64,000 nt of DNA from Paenibacillus agri. Its GTDB lineage: Bacteria; Bacillota; Bacilli; Paenibacillales; Paenibacillaceae. Under the pieces are notes generated by a model that was not told the origin of the DNA, did no database searches, and saw only the letters and a list, made by a program, of their open reading frames with translations. Every line of letters starts with the position of its first letter. Position 1 is the first letter of the stretch. Positions 25,798 through 33,835 of the stretch are shown here, one piece after another. Location: assembly GCF_013359945.1 (NCBI RefSeq), contig NZ_JABWCS010000216.1:161748-225747 (forward strand). The letters run 5' to 3'. The translations under genes were made by a program, and so were the position numbers.

Positions 25798-27891
25798 TTG
25801 ACACAAAGTACAGGCAAACGCCTGCTCCAATATGCATTAACCGCTAAAAAAACATTTATCGCAGCCTTGCTGCTGCTGTCCATCGGCGTTGCAGCTGAGC
25901 TTGCCGGTCCCTTCATCGCCAAGAGCATGATCGACAACCATATGCTGGCGATTGAGAAGCCTTATTTCAAAACCGCATCTTCAGAGGAAGCCGCGGTCTA
26001 TAATAATGAGTATTACAAACGCGCCGACCGCTTCCAGCCGGGTGAAGCCAAAGGCCAGGAAATCCGCCTGTTGCAGGCTGGACGCAGCTTCTATTTTATC
26101 AACAGTGCTGTAGATCAGCCCGATGGTGAACGCACCTTCCGTGACGGAGAGCTTCATATCGTTCGCGGCGGGAATGAGGTCACCTATCCGGCAGTGAAGC
26201 TTTCTGTGGATGAGCTGTTCGCCTTCTACAAGCCCGAGCTGCCAGGCATCTATGAGCTGGTAGGGCTCTATGCCCTGTTCCTAGTGATCTCCATCTTTGC
26301 TGAATTTGGGAAAACCTACTGGCTGCAATCGTCAGCCAACCAGGTTATCCGCAAGCTGCGGACCGATGTCTATGCGCATATCCAGCGTCTTCCGGTTCAC
26401 TTTTTTGACAACCTGCCTGCGGGTAAAGTCGTTTCCCGGGTCACTAATGATACGGAAGCCATCAAGGACCTGTTCATCGCCGTCTTATCCAACTTCAGCA
26501 CCGGTGTAATTAATATTATTGGTGTTTATATCGCACTGTTCCTGCTGGATGTCCGGCTTGGACTGGTCAGTCTCTTCATTATTCCGGCACTGATCCTTTG
26601 GATTGTTATCTACCGGAAGGTGGCGACCAAGTACAACACGATCATCCGCTCCCGTCTGAGTGAGATCAACGCCATTATCAACGAATCCATTCAGGGGATG
26701 TCGATCATCCGGATTTTCCGCCGCCAGAAGGAGCGCAGCGAAGAGTTCGAGAAACTAAATGACGATTACCTGAAATATCAGAACAAAATGCTTAATCTCA
26801 ATGCGCTGACCTCGCACAATCTGGTCAACTCGATCCGCAGTCTGTCCTTTGTCCTTGTCCTCTGGTACTTTGGCTTTGGCAGTCTGGACGGCTCAACATT
26901 CGTCTCGCTCGGTGTGCTGTATGCCTTCGTCGATGTGCTGGGCCGGATGTTCCAGCCGATCACAGGTATGGTCAACCAGTTGGCGAACCTTGACAGCTCC
27001 ATGGTCTCCGCAGGTCGTGTGTTCACACTGATGGATGAACCGGGTGAAGCTGTGACCGACGGCACCATGCCTCGCTATAAAGGCAATGTGGCTTTCAAGA
27101 ATGTATCCTTCGCCTACAAAAAAGACTTTGTCCTGCGCGATATTTCCTTCGAGGCACGTCCGGGTGAGACTGTCGCCCTGGTGGGACATACAGGTTCAGG
27201 CAAAAGCTCGATCATTAACCTGCTGTTCCGATTCTACGACCCACAGAAAGGTTCTATCACGATTGACGGACAGGAGGTCACGAGCCTTCCGAAGCAGTGG
27301 ATCCGTAACCATATGGGGATCGTTCTACAGGACCCTTACCTGTTCACCGGTACCATTGCTTCCAACGTTAGTCTTGGGGATGAACGCATCTCGCGTGAGC
27401 GTGTGGAACGGGCTTTGCGTGAAGTAGGCGCAGATAAACTGCTGGCCCATCTTCCGCAGGGTTTCGACGAACCGGTAGTGGAAAAAGGCAGTACGTTGTC
27501 AGCCGGACAACGTCAGCTAATTTCCTTTGCACGGGCTCTTTCCTTCGATCCGGCGATTCTGATTCTGGATGAGGCAACCTCCAACATCGATACCGAGACG
27601 GAGAGCATTATCCAGGAAGCGCTGGAGGTGCTGAAGAAAGGTCGTACCACCTTCATCATTGCACACCGTCTCTCGACAATCCGCTCCGCAGACCAGATTC
27701 TGGTACTGCACCGCGGGGAAATTGTAGAACGCGGCAACCATGATGAATTGATGGCTCTCGGCGGAAGATACTTCCGCATGTATCAACTCCAGGTTGGTGC
27801 CGCGGCAGCGGAAAGTGCAAATCCTGTAGCAGCTGGTTCGGCACATCAGGCTTCTGCTGCTGGATTGCAGCCAGCATTTAAGAAAATGTAG
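25798..27891 (+). CDS. bmrD: Heterodimeric ABC exporter subunit, BmrD/YheH-like
   Basis: This is the second half of the exporter, 697 aa, longer than its partner because of an insertion of about 100 residues after the first transmembrane helix, as in YheH/BmrD. Walker A is GHTGSGKSS and Walker B keeps the catalytic Glu (ILILDEATSNID). The signature is LSAGQRQL instead of LSGGQ, so this subunit carries the degenerate C-loop. Combined with BmrC, one canonical and one non-hydrolysing ATP site result. I chose the TTG at 25798, with AGGAGG about eight bases upstream; the GTG at 25789 overlaps that site. The gap to bmrC is 40 bases. The tail is rich in Ala. Confidence 0.88.
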   Translation: MTQSTGKRLLQYALTAKKTFIAALLLLSIGVAAELAGPFIAKSMIDNHMLAIEKPYFKTASSEEAAVYNNEYYKRADRFQPGEAKGQEIRLLQAGRSFYFINSAVDQPDGERTFRDGELHIVRGGNEVTYPAVKLSVDELFAFYKPELPGIYELVGLYALFLVISIFAEFGKTYWLQSSANQVIRKLRTDVYAHIQRLPVHFFDNLPAGKVVSRVTNDTEAIKDLFIAVLSNFSTGVINIIGVYIALFLLDVRLGLVSLFIIPALILWIVIYRKVATKYNTIIRSRLSEINAIINESIQGMSIIRIFRRQKERSEEFEKLNDDYLKYQNKMLNLNALTSHNLVNSIRSLSFVLVLWYFGFGSLDGSTFVSLGVLYAFVDVLGRMFQPITGMVNQLANLDSSMVSAGRVFTLMDEPGEAVTDGTMPRYKGNVAFKNVSFAYKKDFVLRDISFEARPGETVALVGHTGSGKSSIINLLFRFYDPQKGSITIDGQEVTSLPKQWIRNHMGIVLQDPYLFTGTIASNVSLGDERISRERVERALREVGADKLLAHLPQGFDEPVVEKGSTLSAGQRQLISFARALSFDPAILILDEATSNIDTETESIIQEALEVLKKGRTTFIIAHRLSTIRSADQILVLHRGEIVERGNHDELMALGGRYFRMYQLQVGAAAAESANPVAAGSAHQASAAGLQPAFKKM

Positions 27892-27900
27892 TATATTCAT

Positions 27901-27938
27901 GCCCCCTTTGCCTGTTGGCGGAGGGGCTTTTTTTTCTA
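27901..27938 (+). terminator. Terminator of the bmrCD operon
   Basis: GCCCCCTTTGCC pairs with GGCGGAGGGGC and is followed by eight T residues. Confidence 0.88.
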
Positions 27939-28148
27939 AGTTCAGTCAATAGAAGCAGTTTAACGGATAAGAAATTGGGGAACAACAGCGATCACAAGTC
28001 CACACATCACTGGAATAATTGGCTGAGCCCAGGTTCGAAGCTTCAGAGGGGCTTTCGTAGCGGGAAAAATACCGTTAAATGCTTCCTTACATCTTATCAG
28101 TGCTTCCCAATACCACTGCTTCAGAAGGTTGAAACTCATGCATGGGGG

Positions 28149-28334
28149 CTAACGGACCCTAACGTCGTTATTTGCACATCAAGCAGCTTCTGGAATTTGT
28201 AACGGACTCAGGTGCCGCTATTTCCTCCCAAACCGTGGATTTTACACAGGATTTCTGCTCATAACGTCTTTGGAGTCCGTTATTTTCTGCTACGGTTGAT
28301 TGTTAGGAGATAACGTCTCTGGGGTCCGTTACCA
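28149..28334. repeat. Four-box TAACGGAC intergenic repeat
   Basis: Boxes at 28149-28173 and 28199-28225 read TAACGGAC...GTTATTT-like. Boxes at 28261-28285 and 28310-28334 read the inverse, ATAACGTCT.TGG.GTCCGTTA. The order (two direct, two inverted) is the same plan as the other four-box family, with different sequence. Confidence 0.7.
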
Positions 28335-28558
28335 GATGGAATAAGAAGAAAGTACTGATTTCGAGATAGATCCATAAATCAAGAGTTTAATTATGGGTTT
28401 TCTCAAAGCCACTACTTTCTCAACAATCTGAGCTTTTTCAATTATTACAACGCCCTATAGAGTGAAGTTAAGCCTTTCGACGTATTTGCGGGTGATTACA
28501 ATTACGTTGTGTTTTTATTGCGTCCTTTATAGGAATTAAACAAAGCACTACACTCCAA
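28335..28558. other. Gene-free stretch ending in a shared AT-rich tail
   Basis: No gene was seen. The segment 28506-28534 (TTGTGTTTTTATTGCGTCCT then TTATAG) matches tails at 18491-18521 and 39325-39356. Confidence 0.5.
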
Positions 28559-28618
28559 TGTAAAAAATATTTGACACGAAGTGAAGTTAACTATATTGTA
28601 TGTATATAATTTTTTACA
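28559..28618. promoter_or_regulatory. Promoter bracketed by a 10-bp inverted repeat
   Basis: TTGACA (28571-28576) and TATTGT (28594-28599) are 17 bases apart. TGTAAAAAAT (28559-28568) and its exact complement ATTTTTTACA (28609-28618) flank the promoter. This could be a split operator for the Xre-type regulator of the same operon. Confidence 0.6.
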
Positions 28619-28654
28619 TCATGTGAAATAAAACATACATAAAGGAGATGCCCC

Positions 28655-29092
28655 ATGACGTATCACTCCAAAAAAGCAATCGTATCCATCCTCACTTCCC
28701 TTCTTGTTTTTCTTTATCTTTTTATCGATATCCAGGGGGCGGGTTCCGCAGGAGTAGAATCTCTGCCACAGCTTTGGGGAGTCTTCTTTCTGAAATGGAT
28801 CGTAATCGAGGTTTTAGCGAAGATGGTGATCCTGATTGTTTTCAATATTTTGAACAGGTTAGCTACACGAGAAGCAGAGCCTTCCTTTGCCGATGAACGT
28901 GATCGAATGATTGAGCTAAAAGCGGTCAGAAACTTTTGCTTTATGTTTTCCTTTGGTTTTTTCGTCGCAATGGGTGCACTAGCGATTCATCAACCCCTCT
29001 CAGTCATGTTTAATACCCTGGCAATAGACTTCTTTCTCTCCGGCCTAGTCTTGAACCTGTCCTACATCTTCTATTATCAGAGAGGATTTTGA
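28655..29092 (+). CDS. Hypothetical four-span membrane protein
   Basis: This is a 145-residue integral membrane protein with four predicted helices (about 9-27, 40-66, 92-110 and 118-140) and a charged cytosolic loop (REAEPSFADERDRMIELKAV). The DERD-like loop between helices 2 and 3 is common in small membrane proteins encoded next to a short Xre regulator in Firmicutes. AAAGGAG precedes the ATG. The Xre gene begins one base after its stop, so the two are translationally close and probably act together. Function unknown. Confidence 0.8.
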   Translation: MTYHSKKAIVSILTSLLVFLYLFIDIQGAGSAGVESLPQLWGVFFLKWIVIEVLAKMVILIVFNILNRLATREAEPSFADERDRMIELKAVRNFCFMFSFGFFVAMGALAIHQPLSVMFNTLAIDFFLSGLVLNLSYIFYYQRGF

Positions 29093-29093
29093 A

Positions 29094-29354
29094 ATGAAGA
29101 AGAACTTGGTCAAGAATAACATACGACAATTACGATTTATGAAACATGAGATGACCCAGCAGCAATTGGCCGATCGGGTCGGCGTGACAAGACAAACTAT
29201 CGTTGCTATTGAAAAAGAGAAGTACTCCCCTTCGCTCGAACTGGCGTTTCTGATTGCTCAAGTGTTTGAGCTCCCGCTGGAAGAGATTTTTTCTTTTCAC
29301 CCACAAGGAACTGACAGTAGCCAAGCAACATCACTTGAGGAAGAAGGGAAATAA
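29094..29354 (+). CDS. Small Xre-family transcriptional regulator
   Basis: This is an 86-residue protein consisting mainly of a helix-turn-helix of the Cro/CI type (residues about 9-63: MTQQQLADRVGVTRQTIVAI). The short tail has no effector domain. It belongs to the YozG-like class of compact regulators paired with a membrane protein. It starts one base after the upstream stop codon, with GAGGA upstream, and the alcohol dehydrogenase gene follows after three bases. The inverted repeat around the operon promoter is a candidate binding site. Confidence 0.9.
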   Translation: MKKNLVKNNIRQLRFMKHEMTQQQLADRVGVTRQTIVAIEKEKYSPSLELAFLIAQVFELPLEEIFSFHPQGTDSSQATSLEEEGK

Positions 29355-29357
29355 CAT

Positions 29358-30248
29358 ATGAAGGCTGCGATATGTACGAAATACGGGACACCAGATGTTA
29401 TTCAGATTAAAGAAGTCAAAACACCGACTGTTCAAGACGACCAGGTATTGATCAAAGTGCATGCAACGACCGTAACTTCTGGTGACTGTGTGTTGCGTAA
29501 CAGCAAGATGCTGGTTATGAGGCTGCTCTTTGGTCTCACGAAACCAAGAAAAGATATTTTGGGAAGTGAATTATCCGGGACAATCGAGGTTATCGGGAAG
29601 AACATAACCAAATTCAAGAAAGGCGATTCTATCATAGCCTATACCGGGATGAAGGTTGGTGCACATGCAGAATATATAACCCTCTCCGAAAATGCTGTAC
29701 TCACGACAAAACCGGAAAACATGACGTTTGAGGAAAGTGCAGCTATTGCCTTCGGTGGTACGACGGCTCTGTACTTTCTCAGAAAAGGAAACATTCACAG
29801 GGGTCAAAACGTGCTCATCTTTGGTGCTTCTGGAGCCGTGGGCACTTCCGCTATTCAGCTGGCTAAGTACTTCGGAGCCACTGTTACCGCTGTATGCAGT
29901 AACCGCAATTTTGAACTGGTGAGGTCACTCGGAGCAGATCACGTCATTGACTATACCCAAGAGGATTTTTCGAAAAAAGGGACGCGCTACGATCTTATCT
30001 TTGATGCCGTCGGCAAAAGCTCAAAATCGAGCAGCAAACAGGCATTAACTCTAAGCGGCAAATACATTTCGGTAGCAGGCGGGCTTGCCAAAGAAAATCT
30101 TGACGACTTGCTCCTTCTTAAAGAGCTTGTAGAAGCTGGAAAATTGAAATCGGTCATCGATCAATGTTACCCCTTCGAACAGATTTCTCAGGCTCATACT
30201 TACGTTGAAAAGGGACATAAACAGGGGAATGTGGTCATAACGCTGTAG
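29358..30248 (+). CDS. Zinc-free alcohol dehydrogenase / quinone reductase family protein
   Basis: This is a medium-chain dehydrogenase/reductase of the NAD(P)-dependent quinone oxidoreductase-like branch. The GroES-like N-terminal domain covers about 1-120; the Rossmann motif is GASGAVG at 156-162. The structural zinc Cys cluster and catalytic Cys/His are missing, so a zinc-independent reductase is expected. The length of 296 aa is slightly short for the family. It is the third gene of the operon with the membrane protein and the Xre regulator. Substrate unknown. Confidence 0.85.
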   Translation: MKAAICTKYGTPDVIQIKEVKTPTVQDDQVLIKVHATTVTSGDCVLRNSKMLVMRLLFGLTKPRKDILGSELSGTIEVIGKNITKFKKGDSIIAYTGMKVGAHAEYITLSENAVLTTKPENMTFEESAAIAFGGTTALYFLRKGNIHRGQNVLIFGASGAVGTSAIQLAKYFGATVTAVCSNRNFELVRSLGADHVIDYTQEDFSKKGTRYDLIFDAVGKSSKSSSKQALTLSGKYISVAGGLAKENLDDLLLLKELVEAGKLKSVIDQCYPFEQISQAHTYVEKGHKQGNVVITL

Positions 30249-30395
30249 TCGTCAGATGGATGAAGTGTGGATGAATGAAGCCGCTGTGAGCCTGTGATGG
30301 ATAAAGGAGAGCGATTCACTTGGCGCATCCTTATTTCGGATACCCACGTTGCGAACGGCCCTGCGGGTGGCAGGTTACCCGGCACTGGGTGTGTT

Positions 30396-30433
30396 AAAAA
30401 GAAAGCCTTGTGGGATTTCATGCCCCCAAGGTC
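30396..30433 (-). terminator. Terminator for the 30.6-kb minus-strand gene
   Basis: On the minus strand ACCTTGGGGG pairs with CCCACAAGGCTTT, followed by CTTTTT. Confidence 0.6.
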
Positions 30434-30573
30434 TCACATTTAAGTTAGTATTAATTAATCAAGAGAGTGATAAGTATTTTCTATTATAAATATTCCAGTA
30501 ATTCTCTCGTTTACAAAGCGAGTTATATAGAGAGGGCCAAAATCAATATTGAAATCTTTATAGATGAGCTCTA

Positions 30574-31101
30574 CTATTCTTCCAAATAAGGTGATTCAAA
30601 ACTCTCAACAAATAAACCTGAACTACTGATCTTTATTAAAGAATCATTACATTCCTTCACACTCCCAATATACATGTAATAATCAAAACCAAAGTGAACA
30701 AACATCTCTCTACTTTGAAATTTACACCAAATCTTTTCTCTTAAAATTAATTGAGAAAGTAATTTCAACTCATACACAGGGATATGATCGCCATTTTTCA
30801 CACTGTTATAAACACTTTTCATCTCGTCAGTGTAGATGGAATGGAATTCAGCTTTCTCCACGTCAAAGTAATACTTTTCTAGATCTACTACTTGAATTGT
30901 GTTTAAGTTATTCTCATTCATTATTAAATTTATAGCCGTTACATATAATGATTCAGTTTCTAAATAATGTTCTAACAGAAATTTCTCAGCTGAAAATACT
31001 TTTCCCACTTCACTTATTGATGTCCATTCTTCATTTTTATACACTCCTTTTATACGATTAGTTGGGTCATATTTAGTAATCCTCCAAAAGAATTTGTACA
31101 T
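30574..31101 (-). CDS. Hypothetical protein, possible immunity-type protein
   Basis: This is a 175-residue soluble protein, rich in aromatic residues in its first 30 positions (MYKFFWRITKYDP). It is AT-rich compared with the surrounding core genes. It looks like the small, poorly conserved proteins found beside polymorphic toxins, which fits the toxin remnant 1.2 kb away, but I cannot name the family firmly. The start is the ATG at 31101 with GGAG six bases upstream; a TTG four codons earlier overlaps this site. It is followed by a terminator. Confidence 0.6.
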   Translation of the reverse strand: MYKFFWRITKYDPTNRIKGVYKNEEWTSISEVGKVFSAEKFLLEHYLETESLYVTAINLIMNENNLNTIQVVDLEKYYFDVEKAEFHSIYTDEMKSVYNSVKNGDHIPVYELKLLSQLILREKIWCKFQSREMFVHFGFDYYMYIGSVKECNDSLIKISSSGLFVESFESPYLEE

Positions 31102-31247
31102 ATTAATCTCCAATCCTATTTAATAAAGCAATATAAGTGCCAGAGCGAGTGTTCTTCCTGGATAAATCTTCTGCTTTTTTTCGCCATTTTCCACACCCCT
31201 CCATTATGCGAATTGAGATCCTGAACGATATAGTTTTTACAATCAGT

Positions 31248-31511
31248 CTACACTGGTTTATCTTTAATTTTTATTTTTGTCTTTGTAAAACCTAAATATT
31301 TCGCTAACATATCTGTTTCTTTATTTATTAGTTTCAAGGTTTGACCTTTTACTTGAGCTTTTAAAACATTAGCTTTACCTCCACCGCCATAAATACTTAA
31401 AATAGCGCCAAGAAAAGCATCGTTCAAAGATTGAACTTCGCCATAATCTCTCATTAATTGATTCTTTACCGATGCTACCTGCTCATTTCTGCTTTCAGCT
31501 GATGTAGCCAT
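31248..31511 (-). CDS. Hypothetical protein, possibly a truncated fragment
   Basis: An 87-codon frame with plausible composition has a Lys-rich C-terminus (KTKIKIKDKPV) and a glycine cluster (IYGGGGKANV). It starts at an ATG without a ribosome binding site, directly at the point where a truncated plus-strand HTH gene also begins. That makes a recombination junction here likely. It may be the remnant of a longer gene. Not recognised. Confidence 0.4.
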   Translation of the reverse strand: MATSAESRNEQVASVKNQLMRDYGEVQSLNDAFLGAILSIYGGGGKANVLKAQVKGQTLKLINKETDMLAKYLGFTKTKIKIKDKPV

Positions 31512-31539
31512 ATTAAAGAGATACAGACATTAGTTTCAG

Positions 31540-31718
31540 CCCTTTTCAGCCTCCGCGAATTGTCTAGATTAACAGATATCCGTCATGCTGCGCTTAATGA
31601 ATTGGCCAATTATAAACGGCAGAATATAAACTTTGGCCATATTGAGCGGATTGCTGAGGCTTTAGAAATTGAAGATATTCGCGAAATTATTGATTTAATA
31701 GGTGCTGAAGATGAATGA
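31540..31718 (+). pseudogene. Truncated Xre-type HTH regulator gene
   Basis: The plus strand encodes the C-terminal part of a small helix-turn-helix protein (RELSRLTDIRHAALNELANY, later HIERIAEALEIEDIREIIDL), ending at TGA 31716-31718. No start codon or ribosome binding site is present in frame; the N-terminal 15-20 residues appear lost. The pattern matches the YozG/helix-turn-helix family seen next to Xre-membrane protein pairs. A terminator follows immediately. The break point is near 31510-31540. Confidence 0.6.
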
Positions 31719-31721
31719 AGC

Positions 31722-31742
31722 CCGCCCTGGGAAGGCGGTTTT
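31722..31742 (+). terminator. Terminator after the truncated HTH gene
   Basis: CCGCC-loop-GGCGG is followed by TTTTC. Confidence 0.7.
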
Positions 31743-31804
31743 CATTTTGTTTATCAATGGAGGTAAATTCTATGGACGCGCCGCCCGATTCATTCGGCAC
31801 TATA

Positions 31805-32215
31805 TTATTTCATTCCAAAATAAGGGTCTTCGACATGTCCATCTAGTTCGGCAACAGTTTCTTGAATAGTGATTCTAACTTCATTTTTCACATTATCATT
31901 ATTTAATAAATTTTTCAGATGCTTATAAACTTTTACTAAACCCAGTCTACCGATAATTAATGCGATCAACTCAATTTCATTTATTGATTCTTTATTACAA
32001 ATACCAATTATCCAAGTTTCAATTTCACTTTTCACATCAGAGTCTAGTAACTCATACGTATGCCATTGCCTGTCCGATAATTCAAACAATGACTCTAAGG
32101 CAATTTCTACATCAATAGTTCGTGAACTAATTGAAAATAAAAATTCTTCAAACAGTTCTTTTAATTGAATTGTAGAAATGTAATCAGGTAACGATTTATA
32201 ATAATCCAACAACAT
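31805..32215 (-). CDS. Probable toxin-immunity protein
   Basis: This is a 136-residue acidic helical protein (from MLLDYYKSLPDYI) encoded directly after the toxin-domain remnant at 32274 on the same strand. That is where the immunity gene of an RHS-type polymorphic toxin is expected. The start is the ATG at 32215, behind an excellent GGGAGGTG site; the frame extends 25 codons further into the toxin end. It is acidic, as immunity proteins that bind basic nucleases often are. The class (for example Imm30) is a guess from position. The gene is intact, while the toxin is not. Confidence 0.65.
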   Translation of the reverse strand: MLLDYYKSLPDYISTIQLKELFEEFLFSISSRTIDVEIALESLFELSDRQWHTYELLDSDVKSEIETWIIGICNKESINEIELIALIIGRLGLVKVYKHLKNLLNNDNVKNEVRITIQETVAELDGHVEDPYFGMK

Positions 32216-32273
32216 TTTTTCACCTCCCAAAATCAACAGGAATGTGGGTAATATCGCTTGGATTTCTATAGAA

Positions 32274-32968
32274 TTAACCGTCTTGCCCAAGCAATTTGTT
32301 TCCGATTTTTATTTGTGAAGTCCACTCACTTCCAGAATAACTACCCGGAAATCTAGAAGCCGCATTGGCATCAGGGGAATGCCATTTGATTTCAACTTTT
32401 GTACCGTTGATTTCAAAGTTATACTTGTATCCATCAGCAATTGTTGATGATGGTCTAAACCCGTTTGTGGCTCCAATAAGAACCATATTTCCCAGATTCC
32501 CTATTGGGATTCTGCCTTTCTTCAGCATCTGTTGAGCAGAAAATTGAGGGTTATAAGTAGCTATTGTAGCTTTACCCGTGCCCTTAGTATTACTAGCACT
32601 GAGTTGTTCCTTCTTCAGCGCTTCACTTGAATTAGCAGAGTTACTGTTTAATCTCGGAGATATTGTTTTTGGTGTTGTCTGTTCTACTTTGGTTTAGCTG
32701 GTTCTTTCCACCTCTGCTCGCACCCGCAGTGCCAGGTAAGCCAGCATTGTCATCTGTCATATGTCCACTTGGATCAATATACTTCAGCGAATTATTATGA
32801 ACATACGTATAAAGATTCTAACTCAGCGGATTATCAATCTGCCCTTTATACGTATCCTCATTTAAAAACTGCCCGATACTCGGATCATAATACCTTGCCC
32901 GTAGATAGTAAAGTCCTGTCTTTTCGTCATACACCTCACCTGTGTACTTACACGGTTTTCCATCCTTC
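32274..32968 (-). pseudogene. Broken C-terminal end of an RHS polymorphic toxin
   Basis: The minus strand encodes the conserved end of an RHS core (YTGEVYDEKTGLYYLRARYY, then DPSIGQFLNEDTYKGQIDNP, later HNNSLKYIDPSGH). A linker and a C-terminal domain ending KVEIKWHSPDANAASRFPGS...GSEWTSQIKIGNKLLGQDG follow; this resembles polymorphic toxin type 30. The gene is dead: there is an in-frame TAG at 32818-32820, a frameshift near 32690, and the 5' part is missing beyond 32968. RHS toxins are exported effectors whose variable tip is neutralised by an adjacent immunity protein; the immunity gene candidate follows. Confidence 0.75.
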
Positions 32969-33226
32969 TATTTATTTATGAAGAGGTTCAATTCATATCT
33001 GTTTAACAATTCCTTAAATAACAGTGATACTTCTGAATTTGATAACGAAGCTACCCTCAAATAAAACTCATTAGTTAAGATAAATAAACAATAACTCTGA
33101 CAAGAGCTGCTCTTTAAGATTTTTAAAAAGACCTTATATCGCCAAGCGCTAATTTTGAGAATGATCCACAAAAAAAGGCCTATAAAACAGACCCGTCGGA
33201 TCCATCTTATAAACCTGTCTTCTTCC
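32968..33226 (-). other. Possible coding remnant between RHS fragment and methyltransferase
   Basis: A minus-strand frame here ends SEVSLLFKELLNRYELNLFINK, which is protein-like and could be the tail of another immunity gene. It has no own start; upstream it merges into a shadow frame of the methyltransferase gene. A weak terminator-like structure with a T run for the methyltransferase lies near 33172-33217. Confidence 0.3.
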
Positions 33227-33835
33227 TTATTTCTTAACAATATAATCGACAAAGCCCTGCCGAATGCGTTCGCCTTCATAGATTCTCTCCAGGGTACGGT
33301 CTTCTTTGAACAAGACTTCCATATTTCCAAATAAGGGATCTGCCTCGGAAGCTGTATAGTAGGAATGAATGACCGGCTGATCGTCGTCAAACTGTTCATA
33401 CTGATGGTCACCAAGATGAGGACCTTCCCCGCAGCGAAAATCGTTCACTGTAAGAAAATTAACGAACAGCAATCCCCCCGGTTTCAGCGTCCGGATCATT
33501 TCTTGCAGGGACTGCGAAACCTCATCTTTTCTCATATGAAATATCGAATTATAGGAGTACACAAAGCTGAAGGATTCATCGGCAAAAGGTAAGTTCCGCA
33601 TATCCCCACGCTCAATGTTCAACTGAAGCCCTCTTTCTTGTTCGTAAGCCTGGGCTTGCGCTATAGCAATAGGATCAAATTCAATGCCATAGGTAGAATA
33701 TCCATACTGGGCAAACAACCCTAAAGAAGGGCTGTCTCCTCCCGCGCCGCAATCCAGCACAGTTCGTTCTAGTCCGGTCTCATTGCAAAAGCTAAGGTAG
33801 CGGTATAACGGGACGTGCTTGAAAATTTCGTTCAT
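33227..33835 (-). CDS. Class I SAM-dependent methyltransferase
   Basis: This is a 202-residue cytosolic methyltransferase. Motif I is VLDCGAGGD (26-34), followed by the acidic residue at the end of strand 2 (YGIEFDPIAIA), a strand-4 region SFVYSYNSIFHM and LKPGGLLFVNFL, typical of the methyltransferase 11/25 fold. The start is the ATG at 33835 with GAGGAG eight bases upstream. It overlaps the stop codon of the upstream HEPN-like gene in an ATGA arrangement, so the two are translationally coupled. The substrate is unknown. Confidence 0.85.
   Translation of the reverse strand: MNEIFKHVPLYRYLSFCNETGLERTVLDCGAGGDSPSLGLFAQYGYSTYGIEFDPIAIAQAQAYEQERGLQLNIERGDMRNLPFADESFSFVYSYNSIFHMRKDEVSQSLQEMIRTLKPGGLLFVNFLTVNDFRCGEGPHLGDHQYEQFDDDQPVIHSYYTASEADPLFGNMEVLFKEDRTLERIYEGERIRQGFVDYIVKK

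Noticed and set aside
30250..30395. tRNA or phage attachment site after the dehydrogenase gene
   Set aside because: GC-rich hairpin-like text but no cloverleaf and no direct repeat pair.
32769..32981. 70-codon plus-strand frame over the RHS remnant
   Set aside because: It is the antisense of a recognisable RHS core end.
32968..33414. 148-codon minus-strand frame as a complete gene
   Set aside because: Its first half is an out-of-frame reading of the methyltransferase gene; only the last part could be a real remnant.
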